A DNA stretch of 64,000 nucleotides from Cricetomys ansorgei (lineage: Eukaryota; Chordata; Mammalia; Rodentia; Nesomyidae). Below the pieces are notes generated by a model, which ran no database searches, had not been told where the DNA came from, and saw only the letters and a list, made by a program, of their open reading frames with translations. The position numbers were made by a program, and so were the translations under genes. The stretch covers positions 806,001 through 870,000 of the forward strand of contig JAMJFZ010002500.1 in the NCBI GenBank assembly GCA_026225945.1, read 5' to 3'. Below are positions 22,332 to 35,800 of this stretch, in pieces. Position 1 is the stretch's first letter; every line of letters begins with the position of its first letter.

Positions 22332-23774
22332 GTAAATGTTTGTGGAAACTGATGTTGTTGCTGAGCAATTCCCTTCTTTGGGGCGATTTGTTCAGTCTAA
22401 GTCATCTAGATAGAGCCGACTGCCAGATCGTCTGCTCAGAGACAGAGGAAGTCCACAGTGGTTCTTAGCAAACAGTTCCTGTCAAACTGCCTTCTGGAAC
22501 TGCTTTAGGGCAAATTTTTCACCTGGGGCTGCCTAGAAGAGAAGTGTTTTCTGGAGCATGGGAAATGAGCCTCTGTAAGGCAAGGCTGTGTTGTGACCAG
22601 CATGTTGTGGTACAAAAACAAGCTTAAGGAGGAAGTCTTCTGCAATTTAATTGCTGTGATACTGTGTAACTTTTAACTTCACTCTTCATTCAAATATTGA
22701 AAGCTCAGCAATGCATTCTTTATGTTGCAGCTAGGAAGACTGAGCCTGCTTCTTCTCCCTGCTGTCTGTTACACAGAGAGCAGGAAGGGTCACACTGTGT
22801 TTGAGAAATCACAGGGTCTCCATCTGGGCTGAAATGTAGTGTTCTAGAAGAGCTCAAACAAAAGCTGCAAATTCTGCCCATTCAGACCTAACCTCGAGAG
22901 AGTTCACTGGAAAAAAAAAAAAAAAAGCTAGCATTTATTTTATTTCAGAAAATGGGCTGGATATTAAACATGCATTATGTTTAGAAGTCTTACGGCATGT
23001 ATGAGAATTTATCTATAAATAGTTGCATGTTAAAATGAGGAACTAAAGCTAAGACAGTTTAAATAACTTGCCCAAATTTCATTAGCCAGCAAGTGGCTGA
23101 CATACAACAGCTGAATAAACCTGTCAGTAGGACAAGAAAAATCAAAACATACTGCAGACGTAGAGCTAACTAGATTAATTGGCAACAGGATTATGAGGAG
23201 AGGAAGACTTATTAAGTCATTTGACAACCATTTACTAAATGCCTACTGAATACCTGGCACTGCAGCAGTCTCGGGAAATACATCAGGAGCTAAGTCAGCA
23301 AAATTACTGTTCTTGTGGAATTAATGTTTTGGCAGGGAAAATAAACTATAAGCAAGTAAAATGTGCACTGGCTAGCAACAAATAATTTTGAAGAAATAAG
23401 TGAAAAACAGATAAACTATGATGGAGAAGGTACTCACCCTTCAGACAGGACAGTCAAAGACAGTGATGAAGTTAGGGTGGAGGAGCAGCCGCAGGGAGAA
23501 GGCCGGTTCCTTTTTGGATCTATTTATGATATCAGTGCAACAGCCGAGGGATTTCCTGAAGGCAGCTAGAAACTGAGGCACGGGGATGCGGCTGAGAAAA
23601 GAGACTAAAGAGAAAAGAGGGATGCAGAGATGCCAAGAATCTTTTTTGTCTCTTTATAATACTTTTATTAATAATTTGAGTTTCATACAATGTATCTCGA
23701 TAACACCCTCTTCCAATTCCTCCCTGTTCCACCCTCCCACCCCTGTGCCCTCAAAGAAAGAAAGAAAGAGAGAG

Positions 23775-23845
<71 letters not shown>

Positions 23846-26800
23846 GAAGAAAGGAAGGAAGGAAGAGCAAATAAAAGAAAATTAAGTTGAGCTTGTGTGG
23901 CAGGAACTTAGGTCGCAGGCATCACCATGGCCTTTGGAGGCAGAGGCTGTTCTGATCGTGGGCACTCGCCTGGCCTGTACTAGCCTAAGACAAAGCATGA
24001 CAAAGTTCAACCTGAAGTTGTCCTCACCGCCCAACCCAGACACCAGGCAGGCTCCCTGGTGTCCTGCAAGGCGCCCCCAACATCCCAGAGGGACCAGGTC
24101 CTCCCACAGGCAGCCAACTGTCCCTCAGATACCCAGACGCCATGCAGGCACCCGGTCCCCAGCAGGCGCCAGGGCCTCCCGCACCTCGTATCATTTTACT
24201 GGCATTCACATTGCCGCTTCCTCGCCTAGGACTGAGTAGTAACTTGAATTTTTAACCTCATTTTTGGAGGGTTTTTGGGTTTTGTTTTTGGGGTTTTTTG
24301 GTTTTGTTGTTATTGTTGTTTGGTTGGTTGGTTGGTTGGTTGTTGCTTTTTGTTTTGCTTTGTTTTGGTTTTTGGTTTTTTGTTTTTTTTTTTTTGTTTT
24401 TTTTTTTTTTAAGAAAGAGCTTCCCTGTGTAGCCCTGCTGTCCTGAAACTCACTCTGTCAACCAGGCTGGCCTTGAACTCTGAGGTCTGCCTGCCTCTGC
24501 CTGCATATGAATGCTGGGATTAAAGGCATGCACCCCCACAACCCAGCTTTAACCCCAGTATTACCTCCATAAAATGGGATAGTTTATCCGTGTCCTCATA
24601 TTAAAATCCCTCCCCCACATCTCTGTGGATGCTTCTTATAAGAAGCCTGTGAAATATAGAGCTCAGTCCCCACTTATGGATAAGAAAAGAAGGCATAGAC
24701 TTTAGCAGCTTACTGTTGCAGCTGTGGGGGAGGGTCTAAAGGGAAGAACTCAGCTGACTGCATCTGCAAGAGACAGATGCAGGTGTTTAGAAGCCCTCAG
24801 TGGAGCGGAACTGTGGTCACCAGGGACAAAAATTGCAGAGTCTGGTTCCAGAGTAAAACTATGCAGGTCACCAAAAACAAGAGAACTGCTCAGAACCGAG
24901 TGGTGAGGAAGAACTTTCTGGAAAAGGTGAAAACCCTGTGAGAAGTTAAGTAGGGAAGGAATAAAATAAAGAAGCACGGGAGGGAGAGGGCAATATAGCA
25001 GAGAAGAGTCTAGAGTGACTGAGGAAAGACAAGACCATCCACCATGGCGAGAATGTAGGACAAAGAAATGCTCTCTGAGAAGACAGAGGGAATTGTTAGG
25101 GTCGGTTTTTCAGCAGAATTGCCATACACCAATCTTCTACAGGAAAAGGTTTATTGGAGGTGTAGCCTGGAGAAGGGTGGGAGAGAAAGAGGGATGAGGG
25201 GGAGAGGAGGGGAAGAGAGGGGACTGTGGGAGAGGGAAAGAGAACAGAGAGAGGCAACCTTGGCTGGGCAGTCTTATATAGGGGGAGTATAGGCATGTAT
25301 AGGCATGCATAGCATGCATAGGGGAGTATAGGCATGTATAGGCATGTATAGGCATGTATAGGCATGTATAGGCATGTATAGGCATGTATAGGCATGCATG
25401 CTGGTCCCTTGCTGATGATGCAAGACACTGAGGCAACACAGGGGAGGTTATGAGGCAGTTCCACAACATCCCTCCCTTTTTGTTATTAAAAAGGCAAGGA
25501 AAGTAGGAATGAGACTGGTAAGGTAGGAATGGGGGATGTTGTTGAGGACCCCAAAATGTTGGAATGTTAGCTGAGGCCATGAAAAACAAGCTGTTTCACT
25601 TGTTGCCCAGCCTCTGTGGATGGACCGAAAAATCAGGAGTGGGAAATTTATTGTATCCAATTAAGGGTAATTAGCAGAAACAGAAGTGTCAAAGCCCTGT
25701 GATGGCTGACATCAGAACCATCTTAGCAAATGAATCTATCTGTTGATAGATCTATGTCTATTTGGATTTTAAATAAAAATCCTTCAAGTATGCCAATAGG
25801 TGTAACAGATGATCATTACATTCCCAATGGCAAGGAGTTTCTTAACTAAGTATTACAGCCTGGTAAGGAAATGGGCATCGTATTTTCTTCTGAAACTGCT
25901 TCCTGCTGAAACTAGGGCGTCATTCCTAGGGGCCCTAGGAAGGCTGAAATACTAGTTAAAAACAGGAAGAGGGGTTGTCAGGCAATGGGGTAGTCATTAG
26001 AAGTATCCAGTCCTCTGATCCAGCTGAGGGGACAGAGGTGGTCACATCAGCTGGATTGGTCCATATCAACTCTCAGCAAGTCCAGGGCTTACAGACTTTT
26101 GGAGCAGCCTGTAGTCTGGTACTGATTTCTGGGAGGTGTCGGTCTGCCAAGTGGAAATCTGATGAAACATATGTTAGAAACAGAGGTTAAAGTTTAGGGA
26201 ACTTAAAAGAAAATCCTACATTTGGAATTTATAGGTTAAGAGCTCTGGACCTATACTCATTGAATAAAGAAATAGTAAAAGCTACTTCATAGCTGAGTCT
26301 ACCTCCTTTAGGGTCTGGTAACAAGGCAAACTGTCTTTTTCAGCTAGAGGACTGTCGGTTCTAGCAAGGAGAGATCTGAGGCCTGATTTTATGTGTGAAG
26401 AGGACTGAAAAGGCAGCTGAAGCCTGTGGGAGGAGCTGTACAAGGAAGGATCTGGTAGATGCTTGTTGCTCCTAAAACCAGTTAGCTGTCAAGCCATCAG
26501 AGATCTGAGGAAGGATAAATTATAGAATCTAGATGATCTATGTATCAATTAAAATGACAGGGACCCATTGCTAGGTAATTCCCTGAGGCTCCTGTGGTTC
26601 GCTGGGGGCAGATGTTATCTGTGTGCAGAAGAGCATTTGATCTCCAACTGTCATACAGAATGGTGCAGGCCTTTGTGTTTTCCTGTAGGAAGGGACTTGG
26701 GAAATTGACCTTACCCTAGCTAGACAGAGCAAAGCAGCTAATCCAAACATGTCCACAGTTTGGTGTAGAGCCTGGAGGCAGGTGAGGCATGGGGCAGTTT

Positions 26801-29800
26801 TTGACCAATAGTTAGCATTACCGTGATCCAGGTGGATTCTTCACTGCAGGACTCCAGTTAACTTCTTAGAGACATCAAGGATTACCATTAGGAATGGTTA
26901 CTATTTATTGTGGATAACTTAAATATTTAAATGCCATATTCAGCAGATCTCTGAAGGTTTGAGGACCATAACCCCCTTAGGGTCCATAATTTTTAAGTAT
27001 ATCCATAATCTATTATATATATATATACATATATACACACACACACACACACACATATATATATTGCTATATACATATGTGTATATATAAATATATAATG
27101 ATATATGTACATATATAATATGTAAATGAAGCTTATGTTTGGAATTAATTCGTACTCTGCATGATGACAAGTATATGGGTCATTCACCCAAGCTCTCGGG
27201 TAGGTGAGTCACACCCTAATTCCATTTTAAAAGCTTAGCTCAGAGAAAAGCCATGTAGAAAAACCAACCTTCTTTTCTTTTTGTGTGCATGTGCACGTGT
27301 GGACTTGTTCCAGTGAATGTACAAATGAGTGGGAGTAAGAGGCGGGCATCCACTGAGTGTCTTCCAGGACTGCTTCTCCACCTTTGTTCTTTGAGACAGG
27401 GTGTCTCCGTGAACTCGAAGCTTATTTATTTGGCTTGGCTGGCTGTAGCAGGACACTTTGAAGAAGATTTTTTTTTAGTCATATGGAGCTTTCTATATTA
27501 TTGCATGCCACTTGGCCTTCTGGGAACTTTGCTTAGAACATAAAAGGGAGCAGGGGTCGGGTGGAGTTGGCAGTTGGTGGGTTGGTTTGATAGATGCTAG
27601 TTCTCTGCAGCTAAGGGCAGCCAAAAAGGGGAGTGAATTTTTTTCTCTCTTTCTTTCTATATTTCCTTTCTCTTTCCTGAGCTAGAGGATAAAAAGGCAC
27701 AGTGGGAATCTGTTACAAGTTAGGAATCAGTTACAATGTAGGAGTCTGTTACAGTAACAATCCACTACAGTTGACTAGTCGGTGAGCTCCAGGAATCCTC
27801 CTGCCTCCCAGGACTGAGATTACAGCAAAAAACAGGTCAATTCACTTGGCTTTTTGCTTGGGTGCTGGGGATCTGAACTCAGATCATCCTGCTTGCATGG
27901 CAAGTGCTTTGCCAATTCGTGCATCTCCCCAGCCCCTTTAACAATCCTGTCAAGGAGATGGGAGAGAACAATCAGACCCAGCCCTCCCTCAAGACTTACA
28001 AGTAGTTAATGATTGGTTGGAGACGGAGAGACATTTTCCTCGGTAGTGTGGTCACTGGTAAGGTGTCCTTGCCTCTGTACATAAATCCTTACCCATGATC
28101 CTGTAAGCAACCCTAAGAAAACTCACTGAGTCATCAGAAAAATTGAAGACAAAATGGGTTGCTTGAGAAGAAGAGATCAACAGAAGTGGGAAGGGGGCAA
28201 GAAAGGGTAATGTGGATAAATATGACCAAAATACACTATATACATGTATGAAAATGCCATGCCTATTCTGCATATAATTAGTAGATCCTAACAAAAGCAT
28301 TTTTTGAAACTAGCCTGCCATCCCGGTGGGATGGTGTGTGCTTTTAATCCCAGTTCAGGATGCTAAGGCAACCTGGGCTACACAGCAAGCCAAAACAGAA
28401 AAACTCTAACATAGCAAAACAATGGTTATAAATGAAATCGAGTGATCTCAGCTCTTTCTCTATTCTTTCTGCATGGTAATTTGTCAAAATTAAATGTATA
28501 CATAACGTGAGGGTTTTATTAGAATGATGACTCCAAGAGGGAGCTATGACTCTACATTTCTAACAAACTCACAGGCGATACCAACGTTGGCTGTCTGTGC
28601 TCCACAAGGTCTGAAATACAGTCATTACTGACGTTGGCACCAGAGAAAAATAAGAACTAATTCTGTGGGTGAGTTTAAGGAAGCAGATACAGGCGCTCTG
28701 AGGCCAAGGGAAGGGCCATGGCTGGCTGTATAGATAAAGTAATGTGGGCTGGCTCTGAAATCTCCCTCCCTCCCACGTGCTCTCTCCTTCCTTCTTACTT
28801 TCCTTCTTTCATTTATTTTGCAGCTATTATCCAACCCAGAGCCTCAGGCATGCTCTCATTCTGCCACTGAACTACATCTGCAGCCCTGGCTCTGAAATTT
28901 CTTGAGTCAAAAGTGTGTACAGTTCTACTTTTAAACAGATTATGGTTGGTCCAATGGTTGCCCTCGCCATGAGGATTGTTATCTCTCTCTCTCTTTTTTT
29001 TTTTTTTTTTTGAGCAACCACCTGCATGTCCTAATGGTTATTTTGCCTCATCAAGGACAGAATGCTGTTTTCCACCTTGTTATGCTCAAAGACACATGGC
29101 TTTCCATCACTCAGACTCTGTGTTCTTTCCCCACTGTGATCACTAGCCTTCCATGTCTCACACCTCTCAGGTTTGGGTCTCTCACTCCAGACCTAGCTCA
29201 GGTTGTTTCCTTTACTCACACGAAGGCCTTTCTTTTTTCATTTTTCGAGATGACCTTTGTGTAGTATGTGTTCTGCAACCATCGCTTCTACTGCTTTAAA
29301 ATATCCACCACTCAAGAGGAAAATCCCAGACTGGGAACATAGCTCAGTGGTAGAGTGCGTGCTTCAAATGCTTGTAATCAAACTCAACAGAGAGAAAGAG
29401 AGCAAGCTGTTCTTCACCTCCCATTTTCCTATTTTTTCCTATCTCCATCCCCTAGCCAACCCCAATATGCTTTCTGCATCCTGGCAGGAACTAAATGAAA
29501 GCATACAATTGATGGCCTACTTTGTCTCAAAGAGGATGTCAAGGCCCTGCTACCAAGAGAGCATGCCCTAGAACCCTTTGATATACAATTTTTTTTTTAT
29601 TTTGAGATAATAGAATTTACCTACTCATTGCTTGTGTTTTGAGCATCATATCTTAGAATTATTTGTGAAATTCAAGATCATTAATATTGACCCCTATGGC
29701 TGTTGTTTGCAGTGCTGGGGTTCAAATCCAGAGCTTTCTTCATGCTAAGCAAGTCCACTGCCACTGAGCCCAGCCCAGCCCAATCCAACCCAGCCCTTCT

Positions 29801-32800
29801 CTTTTCTTTCAGAAATTTTACTTGACATAGCTTGAGTTTTGTTTTGTTTTGTTTTGTTTTGTTTTGTTTTGTTTTGAGACAGAGATTCACTTGTAGTCTT
29901 GGCTGGCTAGGAACTCGCTATATAGACTAGACTGACCTGGAACTCATAGAGAGCTTCCTGCCTCTGCCTCCTGGATATAGTTTGAGTTGAGGTGACAGGT
30001 AGGAACATGGCTTCATTCTTTTGCATCTGGATATCCATTTGTATGAACATCTTTTTTCTCTTTTTATTCCTTTTCCTTTTAGTATAAAGATAGCAGTGAG
30101 CTCTTTAATTTCTCACATTTGGAAATATTTAACTGTTTGGGGTTTATTGTTTCATAAGTGAAATTTTTGGAGTTTGGTCAAAGGACATAAACTATGATTT
30201 AGTGTCACTTTTTTCAGCTTAAGAGCTAAAAATAAAAAATTTGAAGTTAGGATCTTGCATATGAGACAGAACATGTGGCATTTGTCTTTCTAGGTCTTAG
30301 TTATCTCACTCAGGAAAATTTTAATTTCTTGCATATGAGACAGAACATGTGGCATTTGTCTTTCTAGGTCTTAGTTATCTCACTCAGGAAAATTTTAATT
30401 TCTAACCTTTTCCCTGAATTTTTCATAATTTTATTTTTTTGTGTAGCTGAATAAGATTCCATTGTGCACACATATGACAGTTTTACTATTTTTCATCCAT
30501 CAGTGGTCATCTAGGGTGAATCCAATTTCTAGCTACTGTGAACAGAGCATCAGTGAGCATTGTTGTGCAGGTTCTCTGTGGGAGAGTGTGGACTCCTTTG
30601 GGGACATACCAGGAGCAGTATGGCTGTGTCATATGGTAGTTGTATATTTAGTCTTCTTGAGAAACCTCCGCATTTATTTCCATAGTAACTGCACCAGCTT
30701 ACGTCCCATTGACACTGAACGAGGCTTCCTCTTTGCCTACATCCTCAGTAGTATCAGTAGTCATTCGTATTCTTCACAGTGGCCACTCTGGCCTGAGATG
30801 GAATCTCAAAGTAGTTTTGATTTGCATTGCCCTCCCGGGGGAAGTAGTTGCACACTTTTTTAAATATTTATTAGTATTCCATATTCTTCTTTGAAAATTC
30901 TCTGTTCATCTCCACATCCCATTTTTAATTAGGTTGTTTAGGTTTTGTGTTTAGTTTTTTTTTTTTTTAGTCCTTTGCATATTCTAGGTATTAACCCTGT
31001 GTTGAGATGCACAGATAGTAAAGATTTCTTTGATTCTGAAAACTGCCTCTACATTTAATTAGTAGACTTTTGTTATATAGAAGCTTCTCCTTTCTTTGAA
31101 AGTCCCATACATCTATTCAATGTGCATTAATCATATCCATCCACCATTCCTCTCCCCATCTCTCCATTACTGTCCCTGTCCCAGTTTATCTCCCTCTCAG
31201 CTTCATGTCATTGTCTTTCTTCTTTTATTTAGGGTGTCATTAATGACCCTTCCAGCCCAGTTAGTGCTGTCCATATGCATATGAGTGTGTGCCCTCTACT
31301 ATCAGCCACATCCCCAAAAGAGAGTGACTCTCTCTCTCCCTCAGCAGCCATCAGCTGCCATTAGTTCCTCTGGTATGTGTGAAAATTTGACTGGCTTGCT
31401 TTTATGCAGGCAACCACAGTTACTATGTGTTTATCTGTACAACATCCTTTTCATGCCCAGAGGTCAGCATTTCCCACCTCTCCTATCCTTCTGCCAGCTC
31501 TTGCATTCTTTCCTTTTCCTCTGTGAAGTTCTCTGAGCCTTGGATGGTGAGAAGTTGACGTAAATGACCCACCTACAGCTGAGCACTGGAGTAGGCTTCC
31601 CTGACCAAAGTTGAGAGCAGCATAAATCTATGAGTATAAACACAGAAGTTTAGAGCTCAGTTTGACAGAAAAACAACAATAGTAGGTTCCTCTTCCTTGC
31701 CCAGGACCCATGATTTCCACAGTCAAAGGTTTTTGACCAGATTTACAGTATCAGGTACAAAATCCTTCCTGTGGAGTAGACCTTATATCTGATCAGAAAG
31801 TGGTGACCCCATAACCTTGCATGCAACTACTGAACTACTGGGCCAATTTTGCCAGCATGTCAGTGTTGTAGCACACAGTCCAGCACTGAAATAGACCATT
31901 GGTATCTCTTCTCCTCTAGTAGCTTGCATAGCATCTTCTGGCACTATGTAAGTCAGCCAGCAGGAAGAGTTTCCTGCTCAGTTAGAGGTTGGTTTCTGAG
32001 AGGCATCTGCAGCAATAAGGTCTTACCATCTAGTTATGGTAGGCTGTCAAGAGTGATTGCAAGAGCTTGCGTGTTTGAGATTTCTTCTAGGGCCTCCTTG
32101 ACCAGTAACTCATATGGAGGTGTCCCATGCCTGGCACTCAGCTGTTTGTGGAGTGTTATTGTTGTTTCTGTAACCCACTAAGTCCAGTTAGTGCTGCCTG
32201 CTGGAATATTAACTGATTTTGTTGGCTTGATCTTGTGCAAGTAACCATAGCTGAAGTGAGCTCCTGAGTGAGACTGTGATGTCACGTCTAGAAAGCAGCA
32301 TTTCAAAGCCACCTCCTCTGTCTGTTATGCTGTTTCCACACCCTCTTCCCTGGTGTTTCCTGAGCCTCGAGGGGTTGAAATATATGTCCTATTTAGGGAC
32401 GAGCACTCAACAGTCATTTATTCTCAGCATCTGACTAGTTATGAGTCATTATATCAACTGCTACCCACAACAGAAGCCTCTCTAGCCAAGGTTGTATTAA
32501 TCTATGCACCATCAGGTGTGTTTTTCCTTTTGGATGCTATTGTAAGTGCAGTTTGTTTTCTTCCTTCCTTTTCCAGGTTGTTCTTCATTGTTAGTGTAGA
32601 AAAATACAAACTAGTTTTTGTTGGGGTTTTGTTTTTTTGTTTGTTGAGACAGGGTTTCTCTACATAGCCCTGGCTGTCCTGGAACTTGCTATATAGACCA
32701 GACTAGCTTTGAAGTCACAGAGATCCACCTGTCTTCCCTGGTATTAAAGGCATAAACCACCACACACAGCCGTACTAGTTTGGGTATGTGTGGTCTTGTG

Positions 32801-35800
32801 ACCTGCAACTTTGTTGAACTCACTTATTAGTTCTGGTTACTTTTGTAGATTCCTTAGGAATTTCTGTTTATATGGCCTTAGCATCATGAGCAGGAATAGT
32901 TTTGCTTTTTTACAATTGAAGTTCTTTTTTTTTCTTGTGTATTTGCTCTTGCTGAAACTTCTAGAACAACATTGAAGAAAAGTGGTTAAAAAGGGTATTG
33001 TCTTCTCCCAGCCTTAACTGGAAGGCATTCGGTCTTGCATATTGTCTTAGGGCTTCTATTGCTGCAATGAAATACCATGACCAAAAAATAAGTGAGGGAA
33101 GAAAGAATTTACTTGGCTTATACTTTCATATGACTGACTGTTTATCAAGAACGTCAGGACAGGAACTCAAACAGGGCAGGAACCTGGAGGCAGAAGCTGA
33201 TGCAAAGACCATGGAGGGGTGCTGCTTACTGGCTTGCTCCTCATGGCTTGCTCAGCCTACTTTCTTACAGAACCCAGAACCACCAGCTCAGTATGGCTCT
33301 ACCCACAGTGGGCTGGGCCCTCTTCCATCAATCACTAAGTAAGAACGCCTCACAGGCCCACCTGTACCCGATCTTATGAAGGCATTTTCTTATAAGAGGT
33401 TATCTCTTCTCAGACGAGTTTAACTTGTGTCAAGTTGACATAAAAATATCCAACACACATATTGAGTAGAATGTTAACTGCAGATTTTCATAAATGCCTT
33501 TGTCAGGTTAAAGACGTTCATTTTTATCCCTAGATTCCCAAAGAGTGTTGGGTTTTTTCAAATGCTTTTCTACATCAAGTGAAATAATGTGTTTTTTTCT
33601 TTCATTACTATCCATGTATTGCATCGATGTGTGTGTGTGTGTGCGTGTGCGTGTGTGTGTGTTTAACTACTCTGATATTTCTGAGATAAATTTCATTTAA
33701 TCTTGATATATAAATCCGTAGTATGCTTTTCAGTTCAGTTTGTTGATATTTTGTTAAGGATTTTTCCATAAGCATTCAGTCTATAAGGTGAGGACATTTG
33801 TTTGCTTTCTTTTCCTTACTTTCCATTCCAAGTGTCTTTGGCCTTGTTAGATTATTGACTTGAAGTCTTCCTTCTTTTTAATGTACATATTTATAGTTAT
33901 AAATGCTATATTATACCATACTCCTCTGTGCACTGCTTTTGCTGTATCGCTTATGTTTTTGCAAACTGTGTTTTTATTTCCACCTTTAGTAAGATACAGT
34001 AATTCCACTTTTGTGGTTTCCTCTTTGGTCCATTGACTGTTTTAGACAATAAAGTCTAACTTCCATATTGCTTGTGCATTTTCCATTTTTCTTTCTGTTC
34101 TTGGTTTCTGGTTTTATTCCATTGTAGTCAAATAAGAGTTTTCCTATTATTTGAGCCTTTTGGAATCTTTTTAAACTTGTTTTGTGCCTTCACATACAGT
34201 CTACCTTGGAGAATGATCTAAAAATATCTTCCCTCAGGTTGTATGGGATCAACTCATCTTCTAACTTTGAATTGTAGTTATATGAAGCGTCTAAACCACT
34301 CCCTTCACCTATAAATCTCTCAAGATCTTTAGGCTCGTTCTTGCTTACCTTGATGGCAGAAGAGACCCACCTTTATCCAAAACTGACACCTCACATGCGC
34401 TCCTGAGACCCACTTTGGCTCCCTCCTCTGTGTTTTAAACTTTTCTTTCCCACCATATCTTTAGATCCTTCTCCATTCGCTGCTCCCCTTCTCCCTGAAT
34501 TTATTGAAGGCTCTTGTCATCCTAAGGACCACCTTCACCTCATCCTTCCTCTCTATATAAAATGTTTGCTCTACATTTCTCTCCTTTTCTCTGTTAAATC
34601 TCTTAATAAGTAAGTCCCCACCTTCTTTCACTCTGAACTCAGCCCACTTTATCCCCTTCAGCTATGAACAGACCTAAGCCATAACTCTAAGTCAGAAACA
34701 CCAGGGTTTCTTGTGACTTTTCATTCTTCTTCAGAGCCATCTTGGGCCTACCTTTGCCTTTTCCTTTCTAAAACACTGTATTCCATACACTTTTCTGCTT
34801 CTCCAAAGTACTCTATGTTTACTAATTACCTTACAAAGTAAATTCCCACTGTTCAAGTAACCCATTAAGACTTTCTACGTTCTAATCTCAGTCTGTGTAG
34901 CTTTTATTGAGTACTCTGAAGCCACTTCTACAGGAATAAAAAGCTAAATCAGACATTATTCATGTTCCCAGTAACATGTCATCCATTGGGTGGAACATAA
35001 AGAGTATGAGTACAATGTTCCTTGGTTTAACATCACCAGAGAATATTGGCACCCTCTCCATAGTTCAGGTGGTCCTGCAGTATTTTAGAGAGTTCCAAAG
35101 AGATGTTTTCTACATACCCCACCCCAAGTAGCCTGCCACAGCCAGAGCCACCATCAAGCATCATTACAACTCCTAGTCTTCTATTCTGGCTCTACTCTTC
35201 CACATTTACTGCCAGCAAAGCACTTGGATACCCCCAAAACATCAGTCTCCACACTTAAGGTGTTGGCCCAGGGTAATTAAAAGCATCAGTGTCCAATCAA
35301 GAAAAAAAATTCTGTGTGTCCTCTGGGCCAAACTGTGTCACCTGGTGGGCTCTTGAACACGTTCACTCACATCTGATCTTTATATTCCCTAAGCATGCCA
35401 ACTCATATCTGGTTTGTCATTGTTTTAGACCTGTGGGTAACTACTCCTACTACTGTTCCTTCTGTTTATGCACCTCTCTGTCCTCCACACAAGTTCCCTT
35501 CTCCTTCTCCTTCTCCTTCTCCTTCTCCTTCTCCTTCTCCTTCTCCTTCTCCTATACCAATTAAAACTTCCACAAATATAAACAGAGGCAAACAAATATT
35601 TCATTCAGCAGTCCTTTGAATGTAAGTAACAGCTTACCATGTGGAAAAGAAGGGGGAGAACATTTCAGACAGAAGTAACAGCAGTGCAGAGACAGCAGAA
35701 TCACCCAGTAGTTTCACAAATCATTGAGCAATGGGAAAGTCCCAGTTGTTATTCAAAATCTTCATATAACATTGTGTCTTGTGGCTCGTTCCTTGCTAAC

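Larger units (their letters stand above)
30020..34240 (-). mobile_element. Long antisense L1 in Slamf6 intron 1
   Basis: The classical reverse complement of L1 ORF2 runs left to right from its 3' end: 'gaataagattccattgtgca', 'ttgatttgcattgccctccc', 'tcctttgcatattctaggta' and finally 'ttccattgtagtcaaataag' near 34110. All frames are broken. It is interrupted by an antisense B1 (32638) and a solo LTR (33043). About 31100-32600 is poorly recognisable but fits as diverged ORF2. Confidence 0.75.

Noticed and set aside
23586..23890. Lys/Glu/Arg-rich open frames
   Set aside because: Product of the (GAAA)n microsatellite.
24264..24446. Hydrophobic open frame that looks like a membrane protein
   Set aside because: It is the T/G-rich tail of an antisense B1 read through; no gene context.
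35289..35619. Ser/Pro and Ser/Phe repeat open frames
   Set aside because: Product of the (CTTCTC)n repeat in Slamf6 intron 1.
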